Of a stretch of 64,000 nt of DNA, positions 24,378-35,577 are shown in pieces (the stretch's first letter is position 1; every line of letters starts with the position of its first letter). The position numbers were made by a program, and so were the translations under genes. Source of the DNA: Sambucus nigra (lineage: Eukaryota; Streptophyta; Magnoliopsida; Dipsacales; Adoxaceae); the NCBI GenBank assembly GCA_949130495.1, contig OX422216.1, positions 98,029,967-98,093,966 on the forward strand, written 5' to 3'. The notes under the pieces are model-generated. The model searched no databases and had not been told where the DNA came from. It worked only from the letters and a program-made list of their open reading frames with translations.

Positions 24378-24606
24378 CTCCCGAGGAATACATAGTTTTA
24401 CTTCCCGTAGGAATACAAGTTTTACTTCCCGGAGGAATACAAGTTTTACTTCCCGAAGGAATACAAGTAGCTTTACTTCCCAGAGGAATACAAGTAGCTT
24501 TACTTCCCGGAGGAATACAAGTTTTACTTCCCGGAGGAATACAAGTAGCTTTACTTCCCGAAGGAATACAAGTTTTACTTCATGGAGGAATACATTTACT
24601 TCCTAA
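24378..24606. repeat. 24/27-bp tandem array in LARD
   Basis: About nine copies of a unit built on TTTTACTTCCCGGAGGAATA. Copies are either 24 bp or, with an extra AGC, 27 bp. Because both lengths are multiples of three, long open frames arise on both strands; these are repeat artefacts, not genes. Confidence 0.9.
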
Positions 24607-24654
24607 CCAACATAAGTTGGCATTTTTAGGAATACATTTTTGATAATAAATGAT

Positions 24655-24842
24655 AGAGACTTCCTCGGAGCTGACCAACAGATTGTTGGGAATAAGATAT
24701 AATAAATGCTGGAGACCTCCTCGGAGCTGACCAACAGATTGTTGGGAATAAGATATAATAAATGCTAGAGACCTCCTCGGAGCTGACCAACAGATTGTTG
24801 GGAATAAGATATAATAAATGCTGGAGACCTCCTTGGAGCTGA
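24655..24842. repeat. 56-bp tandem array in LARD
   Basis: Three-plus copies with an exact 56-bp period (CTGACCAACAGATTGTTGGG at 24671, 24727, 24783). Related single units recur with divergence to about 25300, giving a chance 306-aa minus frame (25500-24580). Confidence 0.9.
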
Positions 24843-27437
24843 ATATATGATTATAAATATTTGTCGGGCTCCATGCTGAAATAAGAATAGAATATGCATC
24901 CAAATAGATATAAAGAATAATTAAAAATAATAAAGTGCCTCGTTGATCTGTCGAGGTAGAATTATATAATGCCGAACAAGAATAAGATCTTCTAGAACAT
25001 AAGAATATGGCAGAGAACATTGTCAGGCCTGAATATAAATAAGAATTATCCGACCAACTATCCGTTGGGGGTGAAACACAACGAATGTTGTAATTCTCCT
25101 TAAAGCTGAATAAGTATCTTGTCGAGGCACAATTGCATAATGCCGAATAAGAATAATATTTTCCAGAACATAGGAATATGGCTGAGAACTTTGTTGGGCC
25201 TGCATATAAATAAGAATTACCCCGACCAACTATCCGTTGGGGGTGACATATAATAAATGTTATAGTTCTCCTCGGAGCTGAATATGATAATAAGTATATC
25301 GCCGAGTTCCATGTTGAGATGAATATAGAATATGAATCCCAATGGATATATAGAATCATTTGTGCTGGAGCAGATATCATAGCAATAATAAAATCAATAG
25401 TTCCTCGCTGAGGTGAAATGATAATAGTTTCCAGATTGTTTCCGAGCATTCGTCGGCATTGAACCTTGTACCTGTAAAAATTAATAATTTGCTCTACCAT
25501 ATGTGTAGACTGAATTGATTAGTCATGAGAATAATTTACTCATCCAATCAATATATGATATGTATATGCTTGAGAAATAAAAATATTAATTTCAAAAAAT
25601 GAAATAATATATGTTGGCTGATATGTCGAGGTAAAACTGCCTGATGTTGAGTAATAATAGTTTCCAGAGGTTTAAGATTGTGGCTGAGCTTTCGTCAGGA
25701 TTGAATCTCGTCCCTATGAAATTTTAATAAGCTGCCCGAGCACCTGTCGAGACTAGATCAAATAATTATTATCATGAGAATAATTATTCAGCCAAACAAT
25801 ATGTGATGTGTATCAGCATAAGGCAATAAAAATTTCAAAATATGAAATAATATGTTTTGTGCCAAATGTGTGTGAGATGGAGAAATATTTATTAGATATG
25901 CGCCATAAATAAGACGTAGAGTTTTTTATAAAGTTATTTAATCTCCAACAACTAATCAGGTATAAGTTGTTGTTTGAAAATTATTTATCACTTGGTTTCA
26001 AAAGTATTTTTGGGGTGATCACAAGTTAAAAAAGACTTAAGCCCCCTGTTTGTCCCCAAGCTGAACTCGTGTTTAAAGAAATATCATTCTACTGCTTCCG
26101 GCAAACGGCATGGATGTTGCCGACCAACATTTAAGGATATATCAAGTTATAGAATATATGGTGTCGACCAAGAAGCAAATGGTCCCCGACCAGCTGAGCA
26201 ATTTCGCCGATCAACAAAAATGGTGCATTGACAGCACCGAACAACATTAGATGTCACCGACCAAAAAGTGGATGGTTGGATAGTTGCCGACCAGTAAATT
26301 GAACCCTCCGAACAAGACTGAGATGTCGCCGATCAAGAAGTAGATGATCGTCGACCTGCAATTGGTTCCATCGAGCTACAATAAGAGTCTCTGACCAATA
26401 ATAAGATACCTCGTAGTTGGATAAAATTATTTCAACGTTGCTGATGGATCTTCACATCTTTTCTTCGACAAACAAAAATGGTCTGGTTAAGCTTCCCTTT
26501 AATAAAATATGGCCCAAGATGATGCCGACCAACAATATGTATCACTGACCAGAATATCTCGAATCCTTAGATCAGAAAAATAACATTCGATGTAAAATTT
26601 AAGCATTAAGAATGTTAATTAAATGAATAATTATCTAATCCACTATATCGTGTGATTCCGATAAAGAAACCATGTGATGTGATGAACGAGGGGCCAACAT
26701 ATCAAATTTGGGCCCAGAGTCTTGATATGGTCATGATTTGTTTTACTGATCCTTTTTTACAAGAGGTGGGTAATGATTTTTCAGGTGAGAGAAAATTAGT
26801 TTTTATATTGATCCTTTCCTATTCCCTACTTGGAGAGATAAAAATAAGTTGAAGGATCGAAGTTATTACCAAATTTATATCAAAAATCAGTCAATGAGAC
26901 TTTATTGACATAGATGGAAGATGAACCAAATTAAGTATATAGTTCATAAAAATGAATGCAAAAAGACTCAAACTTGAAGAGAGAGAAAATAGATCTGGGT
27001 CATGATTTCCATGAGAAAACTTTTTATTGTCTTTAACCTTTTCACATTCTCTGATTAAAAATATGATGGGAATTTGAATAGACATCAAAGATCTTACAAA
27101 ATTTATAATGAAAATTACCAAATCTTAACACCGTCATAAACATTGGTATATATAATCATTTAAAATATTTATTCCATGATATAAAATTGAAACTTGAGAA
27201 TCAAGCAAAAAGTTATGATTTATGAAATCCATTATTTTTCAGATTTCTAAATAAGAATTAATCTAACAGTTATGATTTTAAAATCATGATATGCAATATT
27301 TTCCAGATAAAAATTGGACAATTAATTTATGTATATAAACATAAAAATCATGATTGAATCAAAAGATGTATGTATAATTGATTATACGTAGAGAAAATAA
27401 AAACTTAGCTTTTGATGGAGAACAACGCTTGTAACAC
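24843..27437 (-). other. LARD interior, right part
   Basis: No coding motif. Degenerate higher-order repeats (GAATAAGAATAATWTTYYAGAACATARGAATATGGC, split over 24980-25190) occur. A field of CCGACCAA, TCGACCAA and CCGATCAA words lies at 26100-26560. The last kilobase is AT-rich. Confidence 0.65.
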
Positions 27438-27456
27438 GTTCCCACAGACGGCGCCA
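27438..27456 (-). other. LARD primer-binding site
   Basis: The minus strand reads TTGGCGCCGTCTGTGGGAA, a few bases inside the 5' LTR. It differs from the TGGTATCAGAGC type used by the copia-like and chromovirus elements here, so LARD's partner is probably another Ty3 lineage. Confidence 0.8.
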
Positions 27457-27459
27457 ATC

Positions 27460-28039
27460 CGTTGATGCAAAAAACTGGACCGAATCCCATTTTTATGATC
27501 ACAGATAAATAGATGAAAGCAATCCAATCAAGCACATGAGAGACAAAGATTTTTAAAGTGGTTCGGCTATGAATAAAGCCTACGTCCACTGTTATTTTAT
27601 TCCCAGGGGTTTACAATAGCACCATAGGGTGTAGAGAGAGAAAGGATGTGTATCTTGTGTATGGGGTTTCTAGGTTCCCCCGGATCTCCTTCCTTTGGCT
27701 AAGGGAATACATGTATTTATAGTGATGGGAGATAAAGAGATTCATTGTATGTAGACATTTATGTCCACATTCAACGAATCTAATTGTTGAATTGCTTGGT
27801 ATGCTATGTGTTGTCATCTATTAATACAGTATAAATGTACATTAAGGCTCATTAAATGCGTTGTCATCTTCATTAATGCACATTAAATGCATAGTTATCC
27901 TTTGATCTTCCTGGTTGGTATGCCGACCAACTCTCCTCGGGTGCCGACCAACTCTCCTCGAGTGTCGAATATTTCCACGTAGGATGACATGTGTCCTTTT
28001 CTGATTGGTCCTCGTAGATGGAGAATTTTTGCGTTAACA
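27460..28039 (-). repeat. LARD 5' LTR
   Basis: Partner of 22755-23397, with two copies of the 21-bp repeat. TATA CACTATAAATACATG at about 27710-27724. The inner terminal base is changed (CATCAACG instead of CATCAACA). Confidence 0.88.
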
Positions 28040-28789
28040 ATCAGCTAAAAGATGAATGAGAATTAATCTCTAGACATTCCACGGTTTTTCAGAAAATTGA
28101 TACCTATTCAATTTCCAACATATGGCATATACATATATGGACTCGAATTTGCAGTAAAATATATAAGTTAACTTGACAGCATATGTTTTCAGAATAATCA
28201 GTTTCAGAATAGAACAGATAAAACAGTTTGAGCAATATGTCAAGTATTCAATTTATTTTGATGGCCATGTACACTCTAATACCCAGATAAACAGATAGTG
28301 TTACCAAATGTTTCCACCCGGCAACAACATAGACAGAAAATCATGATATCTGAAACAACGCCTTATTTAGGGCACACCAGCGATAAACCAGTTGGGAAGG
28401 TACCACCCAAATATTTCCACCCAGTAGTCAAGGCCAACATAGTAATAGAGTTTCCATAGGCTGAATCAATAATTTTAGAATTCAAATCAGATGTATATAT
28501 CGAGAGATATACACATATAATAAACGACGGAATCATTGGTATCAGATGTATTTTGAGAATAAAAGAATTTCACAAAATATATGTAGTTTGCATAATATCA
28601 TATAATCAAAATACACAAGGAATGTCACAGAGTACTCACTTAGAACAGAAATCTGACGTTACGGAAACAGAGTCTTGGATCGCTCGTTAATTCTTGAGAC
28701 GAAACTTCTTCTTAAACCTTCCCCGCACTTTCTCTCACTATTTCTCTCTTATCTTTGGAATGAATTTCGTATGGGAACTGATCCTAAGG

Positions 28790-28985
28790 CCTTATTTATA
28801 GTTTCCCAAAGTTATTTAGGTGTTGACACGTGTCTTAGGTGATAAGGTTTCACTTTGGTGAGTCGTCGTTCTCATCTCGTGCAACGGATGCAGTCTTGGT
28901 TTACCAAATGGTGACACGTGTTCTAACTTTTCTAATGGATTGACATGAGTCTTATCCTTTCCGATAGAGGTGACACGTGTGCAGT
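28790..28985 (-). promoter_or_regulatory. Tek- LTR promoter with three G-boxes
   Basis: TATA box CTATAAATAAGG at 28790-28801 (minus). Upstream lie perfect CACGTG sites at 28827-28832, 28915-28920 and 28974-28979, all inside TGACACGTGT-type sequence. A decayed fourth (TGACATGAGTC) is at about 28941. CACGTG with ACAC flanks is the core recognised by plant bZIP/bHLH factors, including ABA-responsive ones. Regulation is inferred. The partner LTR keeps all three (34221, 34309, 34368). Confidence 0.7.
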
Positions 28986-29699
28986 GGATATGTTCAAAAG
29001 AAAGCACGAGGTGGAAAGTTATTAAGGGTATAAGGGTCATTTTACATCTGAAGGGTATTTTAGTAATTTTACACCATATATTTTCAATATTTCTTAGAGG
29101 TCCTTGAAAATATTTTATTTACAAAATGGTCCTTTATATATTTTCATTTTAGTCCTTGAAACTTTCTTTATTTAAAAATTAAGTCCCTAAGGTTTCATAA
29201 AATTTCATTTTCTACCCCAAAATTTATCATTTAGATTAGGATATTCTATAAAACTTTGATTTAATCCATTTTGATGAATAAGGAGGTTATTTAAAAGTGT
29301 TTAAGTCGTCCAAAGTCACCTCCCCTTGGTCCAATCAAAGTATTACACATGGTGTAATAATAGGACAAAATACAACTTAAAGGATGGACAGATTTGCCCT
29401 TATTTCGTAATTCGGCATAACTTCTTGCTCGGACCTCTGTTTAACACACCATTTGTTGTGTTACAAACCTAATTCATATATATACAACTTTATTGTTTTC
29501 ACCTCAAGTCAATTGTTATATTATAATAGTCAAAACAAGTTTCCAACATGAACATTCCCACCGAAAACAATAAAATTTTATGTTTGTATTAATTTGACAT
29601 TTCATGATTTCTGAAGGTAGGTTTAAACTAATATAATAAATTAACATTATTCATATCACATATGACATTTAAACTATATATAAAAGTGGGGTCATTACA

Positions 29700-29712
29700 T
29701 CCTACCCTCCTT
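29700..29712 (-). other. Tek- polypurine tract
   Basis: The minus strand AAGGAGGGTAGGA directly precedes TGTAATGACC, the start of the 3' LTR. Confidence 0.85.
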
Positions 29713-29744
29713 ATAAAAAGTTTGGTCCCGAAACTTTACTTACA

Positions 29745-32700
29745 TTAATTTTCAAACAAGTAGGGATATTTCTCCTTTATTTCATCTTCCTGCTCCCAGG
29801 TTGCTTCTTCAATGGAATGATTACGCCATAGCACTTTGACCAATGGAATTACCTTGGTTCATAATATTTGATCCTTATGGTCCAAAATCTCTACTGGATG
29901 CTCAATATATGACAAATCTTCTCTAACTTGAAGAGGTTCGTGACTTAGGATATGCGTTGGATCGGGTACGTATTTCTTCATCATTGACACATGAAACACA
30001 TTATGCACACTAGAGAGTTCAGGAGGTAAGGCTATTCTATATGCAACAGCTCCTATCCTTTCAAGGATTTCAAAAGGTCCTATGTATCTTGGACTGAATT
30101 TCCCTTTCTTTCCAAATCGAATTACTACCTTTGCTGGTGATACTCACAAGAACACATAATCTCCTCTTTGGAATTCCAACTCTCATCGGCGATTGTCAAC
30201 ATAACTCTTTTGACGACTTTGAGCTATCCGAAGTCGATCTTGTATCAATTTCACTTTCTCTGTTGTGATCTGGATCAATTCTGGTCCCAATAATTTTCTT
30301 TCTCCAACTTCTACCCAACATGCAGGGGAACGACACCTTCTACCATAAAGTACCTCGTATGGAGCCATTTGAATACTTGCTTGATAACTGTTATTATACG
30401 CAAATTCCACTAACGGTAAATGGTCATCCCAATTCCCTTTCAAATCAAGTGCACATGCCCTAAGAATATCCTCTAAGGTTTGAATGGTTCTCTCCGATTA
30501 TCCATCCGTTTGAGGGTGAAAAGCAGTGCTAAAATTCAATTTTGTTCCCATGGCTGCTTGTAGGCTTTTCCAGAATTGAGACACAAATCTAGGGTCACGA
30601 TCCGAAACAATTGAAACTGGGGTTCCATGAAGCCTAATAATTTCCCGCACATACAACTTAGCTAACTTTTCTAAAGAATGGGCAATATTAATGGCAAGAA
30701 AATGAGCAGATTTAGTTAACCTATCAATAATCACCTAAATAGAATCATTACCATTTGAACTCCTCGGTAAACCTGTCATAAAATCCATTGTAATATGTTC
30801 CCATTTCCACTCAAGGATAGGTAGGGGTTAGAGTAATCCTGATGGTTTCTGATGTTCAGCTTTTACTTGTTGACAAACCAAACACTGAGATACGAATTCC
30901 GCTATCTCCCTTTTCATGTTATTCCACCAAAATACTTCTCGAAGATCTCTATACATCTTTGTACATCCGGGATGAAATGTGAATCTCGAGTAATGACTTT
31001 CCTCCAAAATTTGCCTCTTTAGTTGGGCATCAGCTGGAACGCATACTCTGTTTCCAAACCTCAATATATCATCTCGTATCCCAAATTCAATCCTCTTCCC
31101 TTCAATAACTTCTTCTCTAATCTTCTTTAGTTACGGGTCATTTATTTGTGTAATTTTGATCCTTTCCATCAACATGGGTTGTACTTGTAAATTTGCAATT
31201 ATTCCTCCTTTACTATAAATATGTACATCTATTTCCATACTTCTCAAATCCTTTAACAGTGCTTCCTGGATTGTAATAATACACGCTAAATTTAGTGTAG
31301 ACTTCCAACGTAAAGCGCCAGCTACTACATTAGCTTTCCCCGGGTGATAGTGAATATTTACATCATAATCCTTCATCAATTCTAACCACCTCCTTTGTCT
31401 CATGTTCAATTCTTTCTGAGTAAATATATACTTCAAACTCTTATGATCGGTATAAATCTCACAAGTCTCACCATACAAATAGTGTCTCCAAATCTTAAGA
31501 GCAAAAATTACAGCTACTAATTCAAGGTCATGGGTTGGATAATTCTGCGCATGGGTTTTCAACTGTCTCGAGGCATAAGCTACTACCTTTCCATTTTGCA
31601 TTAGCACACATCCCAAACCATTTTTAGAAGCATCACTATAAATCACAAATCCCCCTGTCCCAGAAGGAATAGTTAAAATTGGGGCAGTTACTAATCTATT
31701 CTTAAGTTCTTGAAAATTATCCTCAACTTCCTCAGACCATTCATATTTCACCTTATTTTGGGTTAACCTAGATTGAGGTTTGGCAATACTAGAAAATCAT
31801 TCAACAAATCTTTGATAATAACCTGCTAATCCAAGAAAACTACGAATCTCCGTCACATTAGTTGGTGTAAGTCAATCTACTATAGCCTTGATCTTTTGAG
31901 GGTCAACTGACACTCCCTCCTTGGAAATGACATGTCCTAGAAAAGAGACACTAGGCAACCAAAACTCACACTTCTTTAATTTTGCATATAATTTCTCCTT
32001 TCTAAGGATTTGCAACACTATCTCTAAATGCTTTTCGTGTTCTTCAATACTTTTAGAATAAATAAGGATGTCATCAATGAAAACAACCACACACTGATCC
32101 AAATATTTTCTAAACACTCTATTCATCATATCCATAAAAGCGGTTCGTGCATTAGTCAGTCCAAATGGCATCACAAGAAATTCATAGTGACCATATCTAG
32201 TACGAAAAGCTGATTTCGAAATATCACCCTCCTTAATCTTCAATTGGTGATAGCCTGACCTAAGGTCAATCTTTGAAAATACTTGTGCACCTTGCAGTTG
32301 GTCAAACAAATCATCTATACGAGGTAAGGGGTATTTATTCTTAATGGTCACCTTATTTAGTTCACGATAATCTATACATAACCTCATAGTCCCATCCTTC
32401 TTTTTAACAAATAACACTGGAGCACCCCAAGGGGATACACTTGGTCTAATAAAACCCTTGTCTAACAAATCTTGTAATTGAAATTTTAATTCCCTTAGTT
32501 CTAAAGGTGCCATACGATAAGGTGGTTTCGAGATTGGTATAGTTCCAGGAATGAGGTCAATTGTAAACTCTATTTCTCTACTAGGAGGAAGACTGGGTAA
32601 ATCATCACGAAAAACATCTGGAAAATGTTTAGCTATAGGAATATCTTCTAAACTAGGCTCTTTTGTTTGCAAATCAATAACACTCGCAAGGAATCCTCGA

Positions 32701-33000
32701 CATCCCTTCTTAAGAAAACTACAAGCTTGCATTGCAGAGATAATATGAATGGGAGATAGGATGCCTGTTCCTTTAAAACTAAATTCTGGTTGGTTAGGAA
32801 TTTGGAAAGTAACTCGCTTCTCAAAACAATTTACCTTAGCATGATACGATGCCAACCAATCCATCCCCAAAAATGACTTCAAAGTCTTTTATGTATAAAA
32901 CTATCAAATAAGCAAATAGTTTATGACTACTAACATCTATAGGGCAAGACTTATATACTAAGGTTCCTATGTATGGAGACTTAAAATTAATAACGTTCGA
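29745..33000 (-). pseudogene. Tek- pol: protease end, RT, RNase H, integrase, chromodomain
   Basis: A single reading frame on the minus strand for about 1080 codons without any frameshift. Order: protease tail (a [23 protein letters not shown] stretch, split over 32990-32880), then GMDWL. RT follows (about 32660-32050) with the catalytic FIDD near 32085. RNase H (about 31690-31290) has [16 protein letters not shown] and TDHKSL. The integrase zinc region is near 31010-30850 (H..H..CLVC). The integrase core is 30740-30400 with D in IIDRLTKSAHF, D in SDRDPRF and HPQTDG. A C-terminal chromodomain lies at about 29900-29745 (PLVKVLWRNHSIEEATW). Nine in-frame stops break it, at 31872, 31797, 31131, 30828, 30735, 30498, 30183, 30144 and 29859. 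gag and the protease active site are absent. The chromodomain places it in the chromovirus clade. Confidence 0.9.
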
Positions 33001-33032
33001 AACTTATGTTCAGTAGTCTACGGGTTCATAAC

Positions 33033-33048
33033 CTATGCTCTAATACCA
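33033..33048 (-). other. Tek- primer-binding site
   Basis: The minus strand reads TGGTATTAGAGCATAG; one C-to-T change separates it from TGGTATCAGAGC. It is four bases inside the 5' LTR (33053). Confidence 0.85.
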
Positions 33049-33052
33049 CCTC

Positions 33053-35094
33053 TGTCACGACCTCGTCCCAAAATAGTAGTGGGGAACGAGTGTCTTGACA
33101 TGCCACCAAGGCAACAAATATTCTAACTTAAAGTGTTTCCTTAAATAAGTGCAACAAAAATATAATCACATGGTTATGAATCGTAAAATACTGAAAGTAA
33201 AGGAATTACGTCATCAGAGCTTTCTAAAGGAAACTTCATTTGTATTAAAAGTAACGATTATTTACAAACTTTAAGAAAACTTTAAAAACTTTTTACAAGG
33301 GAGCTAGACATGATCTAAATGATAAAAGAAACATAATAACAAAACGAGCTCTAAAAGCTAAATCTTCAACATAGTCCTTTTTCGTTCCCTCTGCGAGCCT
33401 ACTTATTTCCTGAAAAATGGTTAGTTATACAACATCAGCTAAAAGCCGAGTGAGAATTAATCTCTAGATATTCCATGGTTTTTCAGAAAATTAATACCTA
33501 TTCAATTTCCAACAGATGGCATACACATATATGGACAGGAATTTGCAGTAAAATATATAAGTTAACTTGACAGCATATGTTTTCAGAATAATCAGTTTCA
33601 GAACAGAACAGATAAAACAGTTTGAGCAATATGTCAAGTATTCAATTTATTTTGCTGGCCATGTACACTCTAATACCCAGATAAACAGATAGTGTTACCA
33701 AATGTTTCCACCCGGTAACAACACAGACAGAAAATCATGATATCTGATACAACGCCTTATTTAGGGCACACCAGCGATAAACCAGCTGGGAAGGTACCAC
33801 CCAAATATTTCCACCCGGTAGTCAAGGCCAACATAGTAATAGAGTTTCCATAGGCCGAATCAATAATTTTAGAATTCAAATCAGATGTATATATCGAGAG
33901 ATATACACATATAACAAACGATGGAATCATCGGTATCAAATGTATTTTGAGAATAAAAGAATTTCACAAAATATATGTAGTTTGCATAATATGATATAAT
34001 CAAAATACACAAGGAATGTCACAGAGTACTCACTTAGAACAGAAATCTGAAGTTACAAAAACAGAGTCTTGGATCGCTCGTTAATTCTTGAGACGATACT
34101 TCTTCTTAAACCTTCCCCGCACTTTCTCTCACTATTTCTCTCTTATCTTTGGAATGAATTTCATATGGGAACTGATCCTAAGGCCTTATTTATAGTTTCC
34201 CAAAGTTATTTAGGTGTTGACACGTGTCTTAGGTGATAAGGTTTCACTTTGGTGAGTCGTCGTTCTCATCTCGTGCAACGGATGCAGTCTTGGTTTACCA
34301 AATGGTGACACGTGTTCTAACTTTTCTAAAGGATTGACATGAGTCTTATACTTTCCGATAGAGGTGACACGTGTGCAGTGGATATGTTCAAAAGAAAGCA
34401 CGAGGTGGAAAGTTATTAAGGGTATAAGGGTCATTTTATATCTGAAGGGTATTTTAGTAATTTTACACCATATATTTTCAATATTTCTTAGAGGTCCTTG
34501 AAAATATTTTATTTACAAAATGGTCCTTTATATATTTTCATTTTAGTCCTTGAAACTTTCTTTATTTAAAAATTAAGTCCCTAAAGTTTCATAAAATTTC
34601 GTTTTCTACCCCAAAATTTATCATTTAGCTTAGGATATGCTATAAAACTTTGATTTAATCCATTTTGATGAATAAGGAGGTTATTTAATAGTGTTTAAGT
34701 CGTCCAAAGTCACCTCCCCTTGGTCCAATCAAAGTATTACACATGGTGTAGTAATAGGACAAAATACAACATAAAGGATGGACAGATATACCCTTATTTC
34801 ATAACTTCAGCATAACTTCTTGCTCGGACCTCTGTTTAACACACCGTTTGTTGTGTTACAAACCTAATTCATATATATACAACTTTATTGTTTTCATCTC
34901 AAGTCAATTGTTATATTATAATAGTAAAAACAAGTTTCCAACATGAATATTCCCACCGAAAACAATAAAATTTTATGTTTGTATTAATTTGACATTTCAT
35001 GATTTCTGAAGGTAGGTTTAAACTAATATAATAAATTAACATTATTCATATCACATATAACATTTAAACTATATATAAAAGTGGGGTCATTACA
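33053..35094 (-). repeat. Tek- 5' LTR, intact, 2042 bp
   Basis: Uninterrupted copy starting TGTAATGACC at 35094 (minus) and ending GGTCGTGACA at 33053. TATA at 34184-34195 and CACGTG at 34221, 34309 and 34368 match the partner LTR. Confidence 0.92.
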
Positions 35095-35504
35095 AATCGT
35101 GTTCATGTTAGTATAGATATGCAATACTCAATTATGGTTCATAAATTTTGATGAAATTGGAGAACTGAGAACATAAAAATCTGATATCTAATTAGGTTGA
35201 ATCCTTCACGTAGATAGATTGAAAATCACGAATTGATGAATTATTTATGATGGATGAATCTGATTTTGAGTTATTTTCTAGAAATTTGAAGAACTAGGGT
35301 TTGTTTGAATAATTTTGGGGATTTTCAAAATTTATTAAGGTTTATGCATGTTCAAATGATTCTAGTTTGTTAGATATTATCGTAACATGTTTAATTATTG
35401 ATTGGAAGTAATTGCTAGGAGTTTGGGATAAATCCATAGAGGTTTTAATTTGAGAAAGTTTGGAAAAACACAGCAGGTAACAGAATGGAGATGACGAAGT
35501 CTAG

Positions 35505-35577
35505 TTCGAACGAGATGCATAGTTATTCAAACGAAATGCTAATTCGTTCGAATGAAACCGGATGTCGTTCGAACGAC
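35505..35577 (+). promoter_or_regulatory. TTCGAACG cluster in the Tek+ 5' LTR
   Basis: AGTTCGAACGAG, ATTCAAACGAAA, ATTCGTTCGAATGA and TCGTTCGAACGACA fall within 73 bp. The cluster is about 1.15 kb from the LTR start, unlike the other clusters not clearly just upstream of a TATA box. The 3' LTR has TCGATCGA instead at a comparable distance. Confidence 0.55.

Larger units (their letters stand above)
22755..28039 (-). mobile_element. LARD: 5.3-kb non-coding LTR retrotransposon
   Basis: LTRs 22755-23397 (643 bp) and 27460-28039 (580 bp), with ends TGTTGATGC...GCGTTAACA. The TSD ATCAG is exact (22750-22754, 28040-28044). On the minus strand the PBS is TTGGCGCCGTCTGTGGGAA (about 27438-27456) next to the 5' LTR, and the polypurine tract (TTGGGGGCTTC) abuts the 3' LTR at 23398-23408. 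The 4.06-kb interior has no gag or pol motif. It carries two tandem arrays and dozens of CCGACCAA-like words. This fits a large retrotransposon derivative mobilised by another element. The LTRs are very similar, so it is young and is the innermost insertion of the nest. Confidence 0.9.
22369..29699 (-). repeat. Tek- 3' LTR, split by LARD
   Basis: The segments 22369-22754 and 28040-29699 align to 33053-35094 with scattered substitutions. LARD sits between them with the duplicated target ATCAG. A TATA box (CTATAAATAAGG, 28790-28801) and three CACGTG sites lie in the second segment. Confidence 0.9.
22369..35094 (-). mobile_element. Tek-: chromovirus (Ty3/gypsy) lacking gag, nested in the Tek+ 5' LTR
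   Basis: LTRs 22369-29699 (containing LARD) and 33053-35094 (2042 bp) match almost base for base. Both start TGTCACGACC and end GGGGTCATTACA. The near-TSD is AATCA (22364-22368) and AATCG (35095-35099). The PBS is at 33033-33048 and the polypurine tract at 29700-29712. The interior is only 3.35 kb: a truncated protease, RT, RNase H, integrase and chromodomain in a single frame, with gag missing between the PBS and protease. The element is about 7.4 kb without LARD and non-autonomous. Confidence 0.9.

Noticed and set aside
24325..24643. Two overlapping plus-strand frames with repeated SFTSRRNT and LLPGGIQV units
   Set aside because: Produced by the 24/27-bp tandem array, whose unit lengths are multiples of three.
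24378..24842. CRISPR-like regular repeats
   Set aside because: Units are adjacent with no unique spacers, inside a plant LTR element.
24580..25500. Long open frame on the minus strand (306 aa)
   Set aside because: It runs over the 56-bp array and its degenerate relatives; composition is repeat-driven and no domain is recognisable.
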